Positions 19,994 through 29,796 of a stretch of 64,000 nucleotides of DNA are shown in pieces. The position numbers and the translations under genes are program-made. Origin of the DNA: Clostridiales bacterium (lineage in GTDB: Bacteria > Bacillota > Clostridia > Christensenellales > Borkfalkiaceae). Below the pieces are notes generated by a model. The model was not told the DNA's origin. It was given only the letters and a program-made list of their open reading frames with translations, and did not search any database. Every line of letters starts with the position of its first letter. Positions within the stretch are counted from its first letter, which is position 1. The stretch lies in contig SVHW01000002.1 in the NCBI GenBank assembly GCA_015055655.1, positions 113,541-177,540 on the forward strand. The letters run 5' to 3'.

Positions 19994-20752
19994 ATGGACG
20001 AAAAACAAGAAGAAAAACAAGAAGAAAAAGAGAGTTTTGGGGAATTTTTAGCAAAATTAGACTTGCACGGCGGGCATAGAAAACGTCTGTACGAGCGTTT
20101 GGCTAAAGGGGGCCTTTGCGACCACGAATATTTAGAGGCGTTGCTTTTTAGCGGATTGACGCGGCGTAATACAAACGATTTGGCGCATTTGCTATTATCG
20201 GAATTTGGCGATATTCGCGGTGTGCTGACTGCGCCGATAGAAAGGCTTCGTCGCGTAGACGGCGTCGGGGAAAGCTTGGCGGCGTTTATCCGTACGGTGG
20301 GGATTTTGGTGGAGAAATTCGCCTCGTACGAACAAGTGTATTATCCCTCCCATTATAGGGCGGACGAGTTCGTTCGGTTTTTGCGAGAAGAATACGCCTC
20401 GTATGGATTTGAAGTATTAGACGTTTATCTTTTAGACGACGTAGGGAGGATACACGGACGGCAACGGTATACGTCCGGCCGAGAGAAACGGGTGGAGGTG
20501 CAGCTTCGTTGGTTGATGAACGTGCTGCTTGATTTTAACCCGTCGGGCATCGTATTGGTGCATAATCATCCCAAGGGGGATTGCAAGCCTTCGGCGTCGG
20601 ACGATATGACAACGGAAGAGTGCCGCGCGTTGTGCGAGAAAAACGGCGTCATTTTTTGCGACCATTTGATATACTCGCCGGAAGGGATATACAGCTATCA
20701 TTATGAAAGACAAATCCGTGACAATCAAGAGGCGACGGAGGGCTTAGCGTAA
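19994..20752 (+). CDS. radC: RadC-family JAB-domain protein
   Basis: HxHx7SxxD-type motif VLVHNHPKGDCKPSASDDMT; CDHLIYSPEGIYSY. Start moved inside the ORF because 19961 overlaps the -10. Confidence 0.85.
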   Translation: MDEKQEEKQEEKESFGEFLAKLDLHGGHRKRLYERLAKGGLCDHEYLEALLFSGLTRRNTNDLAHLLLSEFGDIRGVLTAPIERLRRVDGVGESLAAFIRTVGILVEKFASYEQVYYPSHYRADEFVRFLREEYASYGFEVLDVYLLDDVGRIHGRQRYTSGREKRVEVQLRWLMNVLLDFNPSGIVLVHNHPKGDCKPSASDDMTTEECRALCEKNGVIFCDHLIYSPEGIYSYHYERQIRDNQEATEGLA

Positions 20753-20756
20753 GCGT

Positions 20757-22061
20757 ATGGATAAGGAAAAAGAAACGCAAATCAATGAACAATCCGCCGA
20801 TAGCGGAGTGAAAAAGAAATCGTTGTTCCGCTGGTTGTTGAAATACGATTTTCGGGATAAAGAACAATTCGTTCAGTTTGGTAAATGGCTATTATTTATC
20901 CTACTCATAGCGATGGAATTATTTATGCTGTTATCCCACGCCAATGCGTACGGCTGGCGGGATTGGAAGATGTTGATAACGATTTTTGCCATAGAAGCGG
21001 TGTTTACGGTGTCGCAGGCGTTGAAGTTATTTGTTTTCCGTGTGGATAAAATGCGGTTGTACGCCGTGGACGCAGCAGTTTCCTGCGTATTTATGTTTTT
21101 AACGGAGGGCGTGTATCCTATCGCTATCTTCCTTATCGTTTTGACGGAGTTTTACATTACGGCGGAAGATATAAAAACGTGCGTAATTATGGTATGTATC
21201 GGCAGCGTTATTTTTGAGGCGGGATATATACTGCGGCATTGGTTGGTGCTGGAAGAGAGGTTGGATTTCTTATCGATGTTTACGCAATCTTCCGGTTCGC
21301 TATTGGCGTTGGTGGTGCATTTCTTTATCGTGCAAATAGGGTTAGGGTTTTATCGACAGTTTTTGAAGTTGAATAAAACGCTGACGGAATTGAACGAGAG
21401 CAAGAAGGAATTGGAAAAGGCGTATGCGGTCGTGGCGGAAGTGACGGTATTGGAAGAAAGACAGCGTATTGCCAAAGACGTACACGATACGGCAGGGCAT
21501 TCGATTACCACCGTTATTATGCAAACGGAAGCGGCGAAACGGATTTTTGATAAAAACCCGGAAGAAGCGAGGGCGAAGATTATCGCGGCGAATTTACAGG
21601 CGAAACACGCGTTGGAAGAATTGCGCGAAAGCGTGCATTTGCTTTCGGGCGCGCAAAGCAGCGAAACGTTGCAACACGCGTTGGAAAATATCGTACACGA
21701 ATCTACGGACGGCACGAATATTACGATTCGTTCGAAAATAGAGGACGTAGAAGTGTCTTCCGCGAAACACCGGTTCCTTTGCAATACGCTTAAAGAGGGG
21801 ATTTCCAACGGTTTGCGGCACGGCGGCGCGACGGCGTTTTGGTTCGAGTTAAAAGAAAGCGACGGACAAATCACCTTCCTGCTTTCGGATAACGGTAAAG
21901 GCGTGGACGTACAAGATATGAAAGAGGGTTTTGGGCTTTCAGCGATGCGGGAACGTGCAAAATCGCTTGGCGGCGAAGTGCGGTATGATTCGACGAAAGA
22001 CGAAGGGTTCGAGTTATATCTCTTCTTGCCTTCGGATGGCAACGATAACGATACGAAATAA
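20757..22061 (+). CDS. NarL/LiaS-type sensor histidine kinase
   Basis: TM region then RIAKDVHDTAGHSITTVIMQTEAA (HisKA_3) and HATPase LSDNGKGVDV...GFGLSAMRERAKSLGG. Confidence 0.85.
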   Translation: MDKEKETQINEQSADSGVKKKSLFRWLLKYDFRDKEQFVQFGKWLLFILLIAMELFMLLSHANAYGWRDWKMLITIFAIEAVFTVSQALKLFVFRVDKMRLYAVDAAVSCVFMFLTEGVYPIAIFLIVLTEFYITAEDIKTCVIMVCIGSVIFEAGYILRHWLVLEERLDFLSMFTQSSGSLLALVVHFFIVQIGLGFYRQFLKLNKTLTELNESKKELEKAYAVVAEVTVLEERQRIAKDVHDTAGHSITTVIMQTEAAKRIFDKNPEEARAKIIAANLQAKHALEELRESVHLLSGAQSSETLQHALENIVHESTDGTNITIRSKIEDVEVSSAKHRFLCNTLKEGISNGLRHGGATAFWFELKESDGQITFLLSDNGKGVDVQDMKEGFGLSAMRERAKSLGGEVRYDSTKDEGFELYLFLPSDGNDNDTK

Positions 22062-22074
22062 GGAGAAACTGGAT

Positions 22075-22719
22075 ATGCAAAAGATAAAGGTGCTTATCAC
22101 GGACGACCAAAAAGAGCTGGCGCAGGAATTGAAGAGCGTTTTGGAAACGGACGAAGCGTTGGAAGTGGTCGACGTTGCGTACGACGGATTTGACGCGCTG
22201 TTGAAAATGAATAAAGTGGCGGTAGACGTAGTGCTGATGGATATTCGTATGCCGCATATGAACGGCGTTGTGGCGACGCAGCGTATCAAAACGGAATATC
22301 CTAACGTAAAAGTGGTTATTTTGACGACGTTTGACGACAGCGATTATATTCTTAACGCTATCAATAACGGCGCAAGCGGATATTTGTTAAAGGACATTGG
22401 CGGCAACGCATTGATAAGCGCGATTAAAAACGCGTACGCTGGGGATACGATTTTGCCTGCGAAAATTGCGCGGCGCATTACGGACGCGGCGAAAAACGTG
22501 GCGGCAGACAGGGAAATAAAGCTGACGCGTGCGTTCGGTTTTTCGGATAGAGAAGTGGAAATTGCGTTGATGATGTACGAGGGTTTTACCAACCGTCAAA
22601 TTTCGTCTGCGCTGAAATTGAGCGAAGGGACGACGAGAAATTACGTTTCCTCTATCTACGTAAAGACGAACAGCGAAAACAGGGTAGAGGCGATTAAGGC
22701 GATACGCGAGGCGTTATAA
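22075..22719 (+). CDS. NarL/LuxR-type response regulator
   Basis: Start ATG 22075 after AAGGAG; VLITDDQKELAQ, VLMDIRMPHMNG, LuxR HTH FSDREVEIALMMYEGFTNRQISSALKLSEGTTRNYVSSIYVK. Confidence 0.88.
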   Translation: MQKIKVLITDDQKELAQELKSVLETDEALEVVDVAYDGFDALLKMNKVAVDVVLMDIRMPHMNGVVATQRIKTEYPNVKVVILTTFDDSDYILNAINNGASGYLLKDIGGNALISAIKNAYAGDTILPAKIARRITDAAKNVAADREIKLTRAFGFSDREVEIALMMYEGFTNRQISSALKLSEGTTRNYVSSIYVKTNSENRVEAIKAIREAL

Positions 22720-22729
22720 AGGAGAAAAG

Positions 22730-23380
22730 GTGTACAAACTGGTAGTATTTGATTTAGACGGTACGCTTTTGGATACGTTGGACGATTTAACGGCGTCGAC
22801 AAACGCGGCGTTGCGTTTGCACGGTTTTCCCACGCGGAATAGGGAAGAAGTGCGCAGTTTTATCGGCGACGGTATCGTAAAATTATTAGAGCGTTCCGTT
22901 GGGATTGAGAATTATCCGCGCATTACGGAAATGGTGGCGGATTTTCGGGCGTATTACGGGGCGCATTGCAAGGACGAAACGAAGCCGTACACAGGGGTGA
23001 TGGACGTATTGCAAGCTTTGCGTCAACGCGGTGTAAAATTGGCGGTGTTATCCAATAAAGTGCACGCGGCTACGCAGGCGCTTATCGCCGATTATTTTCC
23101 CGACGTCTTCGACGAAGTGATGGGGGAAAACGAGGCGGCAGGTATCAAGCGCAAACCTTCGCCCATCGCCCTGTTAAAGATACTGGAAAAGCAGGGCGTA
23201 GAAAAGGCGGAAACGGCGTACGTAGGGGATTCGGAAGTGGATATTCAAACGGCGCGAAACGCAGGCGTGGATTGCGTTTCCGTAACGTGGGGCTTTAAAG
23301 AAGAATCGTTTTTGAAAGAACAGGGCGCAAATCGTATCGCGCGTACGGCAAACGAGTTGTTGGAAAAATTATTAAACTAA
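22730..23380 (+). CDS. HAD-family phosphatase (phosphoglycolate phosphatase-like)
   Basis: GTG start after AAAGGAG; FDLDGTLLDTLDDL, YVGDSEVDIQTARNAG. Confidence 0.85.
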   Translation: MYKLVVFDLDGTLLDTLDDLTASTNAALRLHGFPTRNREEVRSFIGDGIVKLLERSVGIENYPRITEMVADFRAYYGAHCKDETKPYTGVMDVLQALRQRGVKLAVLSNKVHAATQALIADYFPDVFDEVMGENEAAGIKRKPSPIALLKILEKQGVEKAETAYVGDSEVDIQTARNAGVDCVSVTWGFKEESFLKEQGANRIARTANELLEKLLN

Positions 23381-23394
23381 GCGAGGATAAGGCT

Positions 23395-24309
23395 TTGGTA
23401 AAAGAACTGGCTATCGGCAATACGGAATTATTGTCGTTGGAAAAACTGAAAAACAATTTCGGGGCGGTGGGCAATCTTTACGCCAAAGCGGAATATCAAA
23501 ACGTAGGCGGCTCTATTAAAGACCGCGTTGCCGTGGCGATGATAGACGCGGCGGAAAAGGCGGGAAAACTGCGTGCGGGCGGCACGGTGATTGAACCGAC
23601 GAGCGGCAATACGGGGATTGGTTTGGCGCTTGTGGCGGCGGCGCGCGGATATAAAGCGGTGATAGTGATGCCGAATACGATGAGCGTGGAACGACGGGAG
23701 CTGATACGAAGTTACGGCGCGGAAGTGGTGCTTACCGACGGAAAAAGCGGTATGCAAGGGGCGATAGACAAAGCGGAAGAGATTTTAAAAAATACGCCCA
23801 ACGCGATGATTGCGGGGCAGTTTGATAACCCTGCCAATCCGCAAGCGCATTACGATACGACGGCTCCGGAGATATGGAACGCGCTGCAAGGGAAGGTGGA
23901 CGTTTTCGTGGCGGGCGTTGGCACGGGCGGTACGTTGACGGGGGTAGGTAGATATTTAAAGGAGCGCAACCCCAACGTGAAAATCGTGGCGGTAGAGCCT
24001 GCCGCTTCGCCGTTGTTATCCAAAGGCGTAGCAGGGGCGCACGGTTTACAGGGCATTGGCGCAAATTTTATCCCCAAAACGTTGGATACGACGCTGTACG
24101 ACGAAGTGTTGACGGTGACGGAAGAAGAGGCGTACGCTTTCGTTAAAGCGTTGTACAGGGAAGAAAACGCGTTTGCAGGCGTTTCCGCCGGAGCGAACGT
24201 GGCGGCGGCGTTAAGGGTAGCCAAACGCGCGGAAAACGCGGGCAAGAACGTGGTGACGGTGTTGCCTGACAGCGGCGATAGATACCTCTCGTTGGGATTA
24301 TACGAATAA
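23395..24309 (+). CDS. cysK: Cysteine synthase
   Basis: QNVGGSIKDRVAVAMI, EPTSGNTGIGLALVAAARGY, GVGTGGTLTGVGRYLKE; TTG start. Confidence 0.88.
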   Translation: MVKELAIGNTELLSLEKLKNNFGAVGNLYAKAEYQNVGGSIKDRVAVAMIDAAEKAGKLRAGGTVIEPTSGNTGIGLALVAAARGYKAVIVMPNTMSVERRELIRSYGAEVVLTDGKSGMQGAIDKAEEILKNTPNAMIAGQFDNPANPQAHYDTTAPEIWNALQGKVDVFVAGVGTGGTLTGVGRYLKERNPNVKIVAVEPAASPLLSKGVAGAHGLQGIGANFIPKTLDTTLYDEVLTVTEEEAYAFVKALYREENAFAGVSAGANVAAALRVAKRAENAGKNVVTVLPDSGDRYLSLGLYE

Positions 24310-24320
24310 CGATTGAAAAT

Positions 24321-24360
24321 AAAAGGGCAGCCGAACGGTAAACCGTTCGGCTGCCCTTTT
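24321..24360. terminator. Bidirectional terminator between cysK and mgtE
   Basis: AAAAGGGCAGCCGAACGGT-AA-ACCGTTCGGCTGCCCTTTT perfect inverted repeat. Confidence 0.85.
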
Positions 24361-24381
24361 ATTTTGTTTTTGATAATGATA

Positions 24382-26061
24382 TTATAACGTGCCCAACATC
24401 CAAATGGAAAACGCGCAATACACGGTCAGCGAAAGGACGTCGATAATCGTCGTGATAAACGGAGAGGCGACGACTGCAGGGTCCAGCTTGCATTTCTTTG
24501 CAAACAGGGGAAGGAGCGCGCCGATGAGTTTTGCGGCGAGAATCGTTACGAATAACGATACGCAGATAACCAAGGCAACGAGCGTTCCGTTTTCGATGGC
24601 GTATAAGCCGTCGACGAGCATTACTTTGGCAAAGCAAGCCACGGAGAGAATTGCGCCGAGCAGTACGGAAACACGGACTTCCTTCCAGATGACTTTCCAC
24701 GTATCGGAAAATTTTACTTCGCCGATAGCGATACCGCGTATAATCATTGCAGACGCTTGCGAACCGGCGTTACCGCCCGTACCCATTAGCATAGGCATAC
24801 ACGCCGTCAATACGATGCCGTAGATAGGCATATTCAAAGTGCTTTCGTTGGCGGAAATGATAAGGCCGGAAAGGGTGGACGATACGAGGAGAATTAAAAG
24901 CCACGGCAAACGGCTGAGGCAAATTTTCCATACGCTCGTTTTCAAATACGGCTTATCGGTAGGGGTGACGGCTGCCATCTTCGCGATGTCTTCCGTGTTT
25001 TCCGATTCGATGACGTCCATTGCGTCGTCAACGGTAACGATACCCACGAGCCTCGTTTCTCTATCGACGATGGGCAGGGCAAGAAAACCGTAATCGGAAA
25101 TCGTCCGCGCCACTTCTTCTTTGTCGTCTTCCGTGTGTGCGTAGATGACGTTTTCCGTCATAACGTCGGCGATTTTTTTGTTCTTTTTGGCCAGCATTAA
25201 ATCTTTTGCCGTCACTAAGCCGACCAATTTATTCGTTTCGTCCACGACGTAGCAGGTGTATATCGTTTCTTTATCGATTGCCGTTTTACGGATACGTTCA
25301 AAGGCGTCGTCTACCGTCATCGTCGGGTGCAGAGAAACGAACTCTATCGTCATTATACTGCCTGCGCTGTCTTTGGGGTATTTCAAAATTTCATTGATAT
25401 ACGCGCGTGTGGCTTGGTCGCTTTGGGCAAGCACACGTTTGACGACGCTGGCGGGCATTTCTTCGATAATATCGACGGTGTCGTCGAGGAAAAGCTCGTC
25501 CATGACGGCGCGGAGTTCTTTATCGTTTAATTTTTCAATGAGCGTTTCTTTTACGTCGCTGTCCATTTCAACGAACGTTTCCGCCGCCAAATCTTTGGGC
25601 AGGATACGGAAAAGCACGTGCAGTTCCGATTCGTCGCGGATTTCATTGAAAACTTCCGCAAGGTCGATGGCGTTCATTGAGGCGATAAGGGGACGCAAGA
25701 CGGAGAAATTCCGTTCGGAAAGGAGCAGAAGTATATCGTCCGTTTCCGCGATACGTCGCACGATTTCCTGCGGCATATCTTCAATGATGTCCACCGTTTC
25801 GTCAACGGACATTTCATCGAGGACTTTTTCCAGCTCGTCGTCGCGCAAACCGTTGATGACGTCCTCTTGCAGGTCTTTATCCAAAAGCACCAGCGCGTCG
25901 GCAAGCAGGTCGCTGTTCAACGCGCGACAAAAGGCGGGGATATCCGCTTTATCTATGTCCGTTAATAGTTCTGCGAGTTCTTTACTCGTGTATTTTTCGA
26001 CAAACGTTGCCGCTTGTTCGTAGTCCTGCGCTTGCAGGAGTTCTAATAATTCTTTTTGCAT
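24382..26061 (-). CDS. mgtE: Magnesium transporter MgtE
   Basis: MgtE_N repeats, CBS pair, TM domain with LTACMPMLMGTGGNAGSQASAMIIRGIA. Start ATG 26061 (GGAGGT 8 nt upstream). Confidence 0.9.
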   Translation of the reverse strand: MQKELLELLQAQDYEQAATFVEKYTSKELAELLTDIDKADIPAFCRALNSDLLADALVLLDKDLQEDVINGLRDDELEKVLDEMSVDETVDIIEDMPQEIVRRIAETDDILLLLSERNFSVLRPLIASMNAIDLAEVFNEIRDESELHVLFRILPKDLAAETFVEMDSDVKETLIEKLNDKELRAVMDELFLDDTVDIIEEMPASVVKRVLAQSDQATRAYINEILKYPKDSAGSIMTIEFVSLHPTMTVDDAFERIRKTAIDKETIYTCYVVDETNKLVGLVTAKDLMLAKKNKKIADVMTENVIYAHTEDDKEEVARTISDYGFLALPIVDRETRLVGIVTVDDAMDVIESENTEDIAKMAAVTPTDKPYLKTSVWKICLSRLPWLLILLVSSTLSGLIISANESTLNMPIYGIVLTACMPMLMGTGGNAGSQASAMIIRGIAIGEVKFSDTWKVIWKEVRVSVLLGAILSVACFAKVMLVDGLYAIENGTLVALVICVSLFVTILAAKLIGALLPLFAKKCKLDPAVVASPFITTIIDVLSLTVYCAFSIWMLGTL

Positions 26062-26069
26062 AATCAACT

Positions 26070-26205
26070 ACCTCCGAAAATAAACTTGGGTTTAAAAAGG
26101 TAGCGTATAGCGCTTATTTAGCGCGCGAAGCAACGGCGCGCCGCATTACATAGCGGATATACGCTGCTACTACTGTGATAATCTGACATAACGAGCCGTT
26201 CCTCC
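26070..26205 (-). promoter_or_regulatory. Candidate structured leader with uORF upstream of mgtE
   Basis: GGAGG (26201-26205 on + as CCTCC) then 23-codon uORF; helix GUAGC(AGC)GUAUA / UAUACGCUAC (26158-26170 with 26100-26109) and GCGCGC hairpin (26121-26141). Confidence 0.5.
26118..26189 (-). CDS. Putative 23-aa leader peptide (uORF) MSDYHSSSSVYPLCNAARRCFAR
   Basis: ATG at 26189 with GGAGG 11 nt upstream, stop 26118-26120; lies inside the candidate mgtE leader structure. Confidence 0.45.
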   Translation of the reverse strand: MSDYHSSSSVYPLCNAARRCFAR

Positions 26206-26237
26206 TTTTTTGTTATTTTTAGTGGGTTTTCAATGGG

Positions 26238-28625
26238 TTAATCGTCTTTTTTCTTTCGTAAAATCAAGAAATCAACGAGAATACAAACGGCGGCAAAACC
26301 GAGCAATAAATATACCAAACGCCAAACCTCGTCGTTATCGCTAGCGGTGTTTCCAACCACCGTCGTGCTGCTATCTTTGGGGGAAGCGTCGAAAAGCGTG
26401 GCGTACGATTGCGGAATATATCCCGTTTTTACGTTGCCGTTTTCGTCTTCGTACGCGATATGATAATACGCGTGGTCTAATTGGTCAATTTCCCCAAGCA
26501 ACGTCACTTTCGCGCCGCGCGGCAACGATTGCGTCACGATTAAATCTTGGCAAAGATAGGGGAATTTGTATAAAGATAATTCGTTCGTAAGCCAAGCGGA
26601 AACGCGTTCGTTTTCCGCGTATTCCTTGCGGTAATCTTCGGCAGCGATGGTGTCGCAGGAAGATTGTAATACGAGGTAGGTGGAATATTTGCTCGTCTTC
26701 GTGTCGAAATGAGCAATTAAATAATATTTCCCTTGCGTGTCTTCACCAATTTTTAAGGCGGTTTTTTCCGCGGTGCTGCGGTGATAGGATAAATAGGGAT
26801 AAACGTCCGCGCCGTTCAGTTGCTCTACGTCGAAGGCAACGAGCAGGGCGTTGGCTTTCGTCTTGACGATTTCAAAGCTTGCTTCCGTTTCCGCAAAAAT
26901 ACTCTCGTCTGCGCCGTCCACGGGGATATTCGTCACCGTTGGCAAGGCAAACTCGTCCGTTTGCACGACGTAATTGCCGTTGCAAAGCAGATACGATACG
27001 TTGCGTTCTATCCCGAACGCGAACGAGGTGAACGTGGGCGCGTCGCCGTACACGAAACGCTCGTCAACGTTCAATTCCGTTTGAAGATACGTGCCGTCCG
27101 CTTGTTTAAGGTATTTATACACGCCGTCGTGCAGGGCGTATAAATTTCCGTCGTAATCCACGCCGATTTTCGTCGTGTTGGTAGGCAAGGTGTTCAAAAG
27201 TTCTACGCCGTTTCCGTCTGCTTTCATAAACGTGTCTTCGCTGAAAGAGTAGGCGTAAACACCGCTTTTAATATACAAATTTCCGTAAGCGTCCGTCGTT
27301 AACAGCTGCGGAGGGTGGGTGGAAGTTTTCTTTACTTCTGCCTGTTGCCAAACGTTTTCACTATCTTTCGTATAGGCGTAGAAATGATTGTTTTTCGTGG
27401 CGGCGTAGTATTTTCCGTAAACGTTAACTATCCCTACGACGTCGCCGTTAAAGATGTCGAAGTGGGCGGTTTCTTCGCCTGTTTTCGAATAAATATAAAT
27501 TTCCGTTTTCGATGCGGTGGCAACGGAATCGTCGTCAGCGGCTATCCATAAGGCTTCGCCTTTGAGGGGAAAGCGCGCGGCGAGTTTTTTCGTGTCGTTG
27601 TCGTACACCGACAAACGGGAGTTTCCGTTGTCTGCCACAAACAACTCGTTTTTATGCAACGTCATATCCGTGGCTTGCGATAAACGGTGGTTTGCGGAAG
27701 AGTTGGCGGAGATTTCGTACGAAGTAAAGTTTTTATCGGCAGCGGAATACTCTTTCACGATGGCGGCGTCCTTTTGTAAAACGTATAAGGATTTGCCAAA
27801 CGGATAAACGCAGGTGTATCCGCCGCTGTTTTCGCTGAAATGTAAGCCGTTTTCCGTCACGTCCGCCAAAGAATAGGCGTGGAACGCGCCGTGCGCCGTC
27901 GTATAGGCAAGCACGCCTTCGCAAATGGAAAGGGAAGATACCTGTGAAAGCGTGGCAAACCACGTCTTGTTAGGGTCCGGCGTTTCTACGTTGCGAGGGT
28001 TAATTTTGTGCAGATAGGAATCGGAGCGAACGAAATACAACTCGCTATTATAATAAGCGAGGGCGGAAACGTCGTCCCATAAAAGGGAGGTTTTTGCGCC
28101 GTCGTTTTCCGCGTCTTGCAACGTCGTTGCGTACAGCGCGCCCGACGCGTTGGTGAAATATAAATTTTCATCAACGATGAGGAAGGTGCCGCAAGCAATG
28201 TCTTCGATTTCCAATGCGGGTTCCATCGTCGTTGCGTTCAGTTTATAGAAATTATCCCCCGTAGAATTGTCGGCGAAATATAACGTATTGCCGTCGTGGA
28301 ATTGCATCGTTTTTACTTGGTCTTGCGTACGCCCGTCGCCGTGCTCGTACGTTTTATATTCGCCGTAAGCACGGTCGAATACGTAGATGAGGTTTCCGTC
28401 TGCTATCGCCGTATAGTTTTCGCAAACGGCAATGCAAGAAGGGGAGTTCAGGGCTAAATATTCCTCGTACGTTTGCGGCGCAACAAGTCCGTTTTGCGTA
28501 TGTTCCGCAACGCTGATAGGAGCGGCGTCAGCGACAACTTGATTTTTGGCAAAGTGTATCGCCGTCCCCGATGCAAGGACGGTAACGGCCAAAAAGGATG
28601 CAATTGTCACGCCAATTTTTTTCAT
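26238..28625 (-). CDS. Secreted/membrane-anchored beta-propeller-like protein with SH3-like segment and C-terminal TM
   Basis: Signal peptide; repeated propeller-like motifs (e.g. ATDMTLHKNELFVADNGNSRLSVYD); RGAKVTLLGEIDQLDHAYYHIAYEDENGNVKTGYIPQSYA; C-terminal TM + KKKDD. Confidence 0.6.
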   Translation of the reverse strand: MKKIGVTIASFLAVTVLASGTAIHFAKNQVVADAAPISVAEHTQNGLVAPQTYEEYLALNSPSCIAVCENYTAIADGNLIYVFDRAYGEYKTYEHGDGRTQDQVKTMQFHDGNTLYFADNSTGDNFYKLNATTMEPALEIEDIACGTFLIVDENLYFTNASGALYATTLQDAENDGAKTSLLWDDVSALAYYNSELYFVRSDSYLHKINPRNVETPDPNKTWFATLSQVSSLSICEGVLAYTTAHGAFHAYSLADVTENGLHFSENSGGYTCVYPFGKSLYVLQKDAAIVKEYSAADKNFTSYEISANSSANHRLSQATDMTLHKNELFVADNGNSRLSVYDNDTKKLAARFPLKGEALWIAADDDSVATASKTEIYIYSKTGEETAHFDIFNGDVVGIVNVYGKYYAATKNNHFYAYTKDSENVWQQAEVKKTSTHPPQLLTTDAYGNLYIKSGVYAYSFSEDTFMKADGNGVELLNTLPTNTTKIGVDYDGNLYALHDGVYKYLKQADGTYLQTELNVDERFVYGDAPTFTSFAFGIERNVSYLLCNGNYVVQTDEFALPTVTNIPVDGADESIFAETEASFEIVKTKANALLVAFDVEQLNGADVYPYLSYHRSTAEKTALKIGEDTQGKYYLIAHFDTKTSKYSTYLVLQSSCDTIAAEDYRKEYAENERVSAWLTNELSLYKFPYLCQDLIVTQSLPRGAKVTLLGEIDQLDHAYYHIAYEDENGNVKTGYIPQSYATLFDASPKDSSTTVVGNTASDNDEVWRLVYLLLGFAAVCILVDFLILRKKKDD

Positions 28626-28663
28626 ACACTATTATTATAACACAGCGCGCGAAAAAAAGCAAT

Positions 28664-28693
28664 AAAACCGCGCTATTTTTTTTGCGCGGTTTT
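28664..28693 (-). terminator. Terminator of the minus-strand TCS operon
   Basis: AAAACCGCGC-TATTTTTTTT-GCGCGGTTTT. Confidence 0.6.
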
Positions 28694-28700
28694 GAAAGAG

Positions 28701-29090
28701 TTAACGGGCTTCGTTTTGTAATAAATCGTTAGACAAAGCAAGGATTTCTTCGCTGTATTGGCGTTTGCGTTTGTTCAGCGTTTTTTTATAAATGGGATAG
28801 GCAAGTGCGAGGGGAATAAACCCGACGAGCGCCACGACGACGCCCCAAAGCAACAAGGCCCATTGCAAAATCATCGTAAGCCCCAGCCCGAAAATCAGCG
28901 TGCCGATAATCCCGAAAAGTATCCCGAGGGCGGTGGGGAAATTTTGGACTTTTTTGTCCAGCAAACGCAGCTTGGTTAAGCTGTCGATTTCCCGTTTTTC
29001 TTGCAGTAAATATTTGTTGCGTAACGCCTCAATTTCCTTGCGTTCCGCTTGCGTTGGCGCGGTGTAATTATAATCGAATTTTTTATCCAT
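28701..29090 (-). CDS. Small membrane protein, unknown function
   Basis: Start ATG 29090 (MDKKFDYNYTAP...), two TM segments; start overlaps the stop of the upstream gene. Confidence 0.6.
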   Translation of the reverse strand: MDKKFDYNYTAPTQAERKEIEALRNKYLLQEKREIDSLTKLRLLDKKVQNFPTALGILFGIIGTLIFGLGLTMILQWALLLWGVVVALVGFIPLALAYPIYKKTLNKRKRQYSEEILALSNDLLQNEAR

Positions 29091-29796
29091 TGTTTTGATT
29101 GATTCCTTGTATATTACGTATATTTTTATGTGCGTCGACAATGGCGAATATGCCAAGCGTAACGGTGAGCAGCGATACGGCGATGCCCGTAATCGTATTG
29201 AACAACGAAGCGTTGACGTCCTCGCTGCCAAACGTGGACAACAACGCCGTTTGTAAGGCAAGGATAGATACGGCGGCGTCGGCAAGGTTGGCGGTGCGGA
29301 TGGCGCGCAAGGTGAAATTTTCGTGTTTGCGCACCTTTTTAATTTGGATAATCGATACCGTTATCCGCGTAAAGGCGTACGCCGCCGCGCCGTAAATCGT
29401 CCAGCCTGCATAGGTGAAATGCTGATTGTCGAAAATCATTTGCGCCGTGGCAACGGATAACGAGATTTGTAAAAACAACAAAACGACGCCGCTGTTTCTG
29501 TACGTTTTTGCTTGCAATAACAATTCCGTTTTCCCGTCTTCCGTATCTTCGGTTGCATTTCGCGCTTTCCACTTTTTATGCTGATACAATACGCCGCCGC
29601 GCAAAAAAGCCAGCGACACGTAATACGCGGCAAGCGCGCCGTTCCAGATAGAGGAATATAGAATACCTTGCGCGCCGTTAAACAGCCCGAACGCTATGCT
29701 GACGCTAAAAGAAATGCTTGCGAAAAACAGCGTTCGAAAAGCGTACTCCGTTTTTATGCGGCGTAAAAGATTTTGCAATTTACGGTTCATAAACAA
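29083..29796 (-). CDS. Multi-TM membrane protein, unknown function
   Basis: About six hydrophobic helices; overlaps the HK gene end. Confidence 0.6.
   Translation of the reverse strand: MFMNRKLQNLLRRIKTEYAFRTLFFASISFSVSIAFGLFNGAQGILYSSIWNGALAAYYVSLAFLRGGVLYQHKKWKARNATEDTEDGKTELLLQAKTYRNSGVVLLFLQISLSVATAQMIFDNQHFTYAGWTIYGAAAYAFTRITVSIIQIKKVRKHENFTLRAIRTANLADAAVSILALQTALLSTFGSEDVNASLFNTITGIAVSLLTVTLGIFAIVDAHKNIRNIQGINQNNG

Noticed and set aside
25256-26023. Plus-strand 255-aa Ser-rich ORF
   Set aside because: Antisense to mgtE; low-complexity composition and no RBS.
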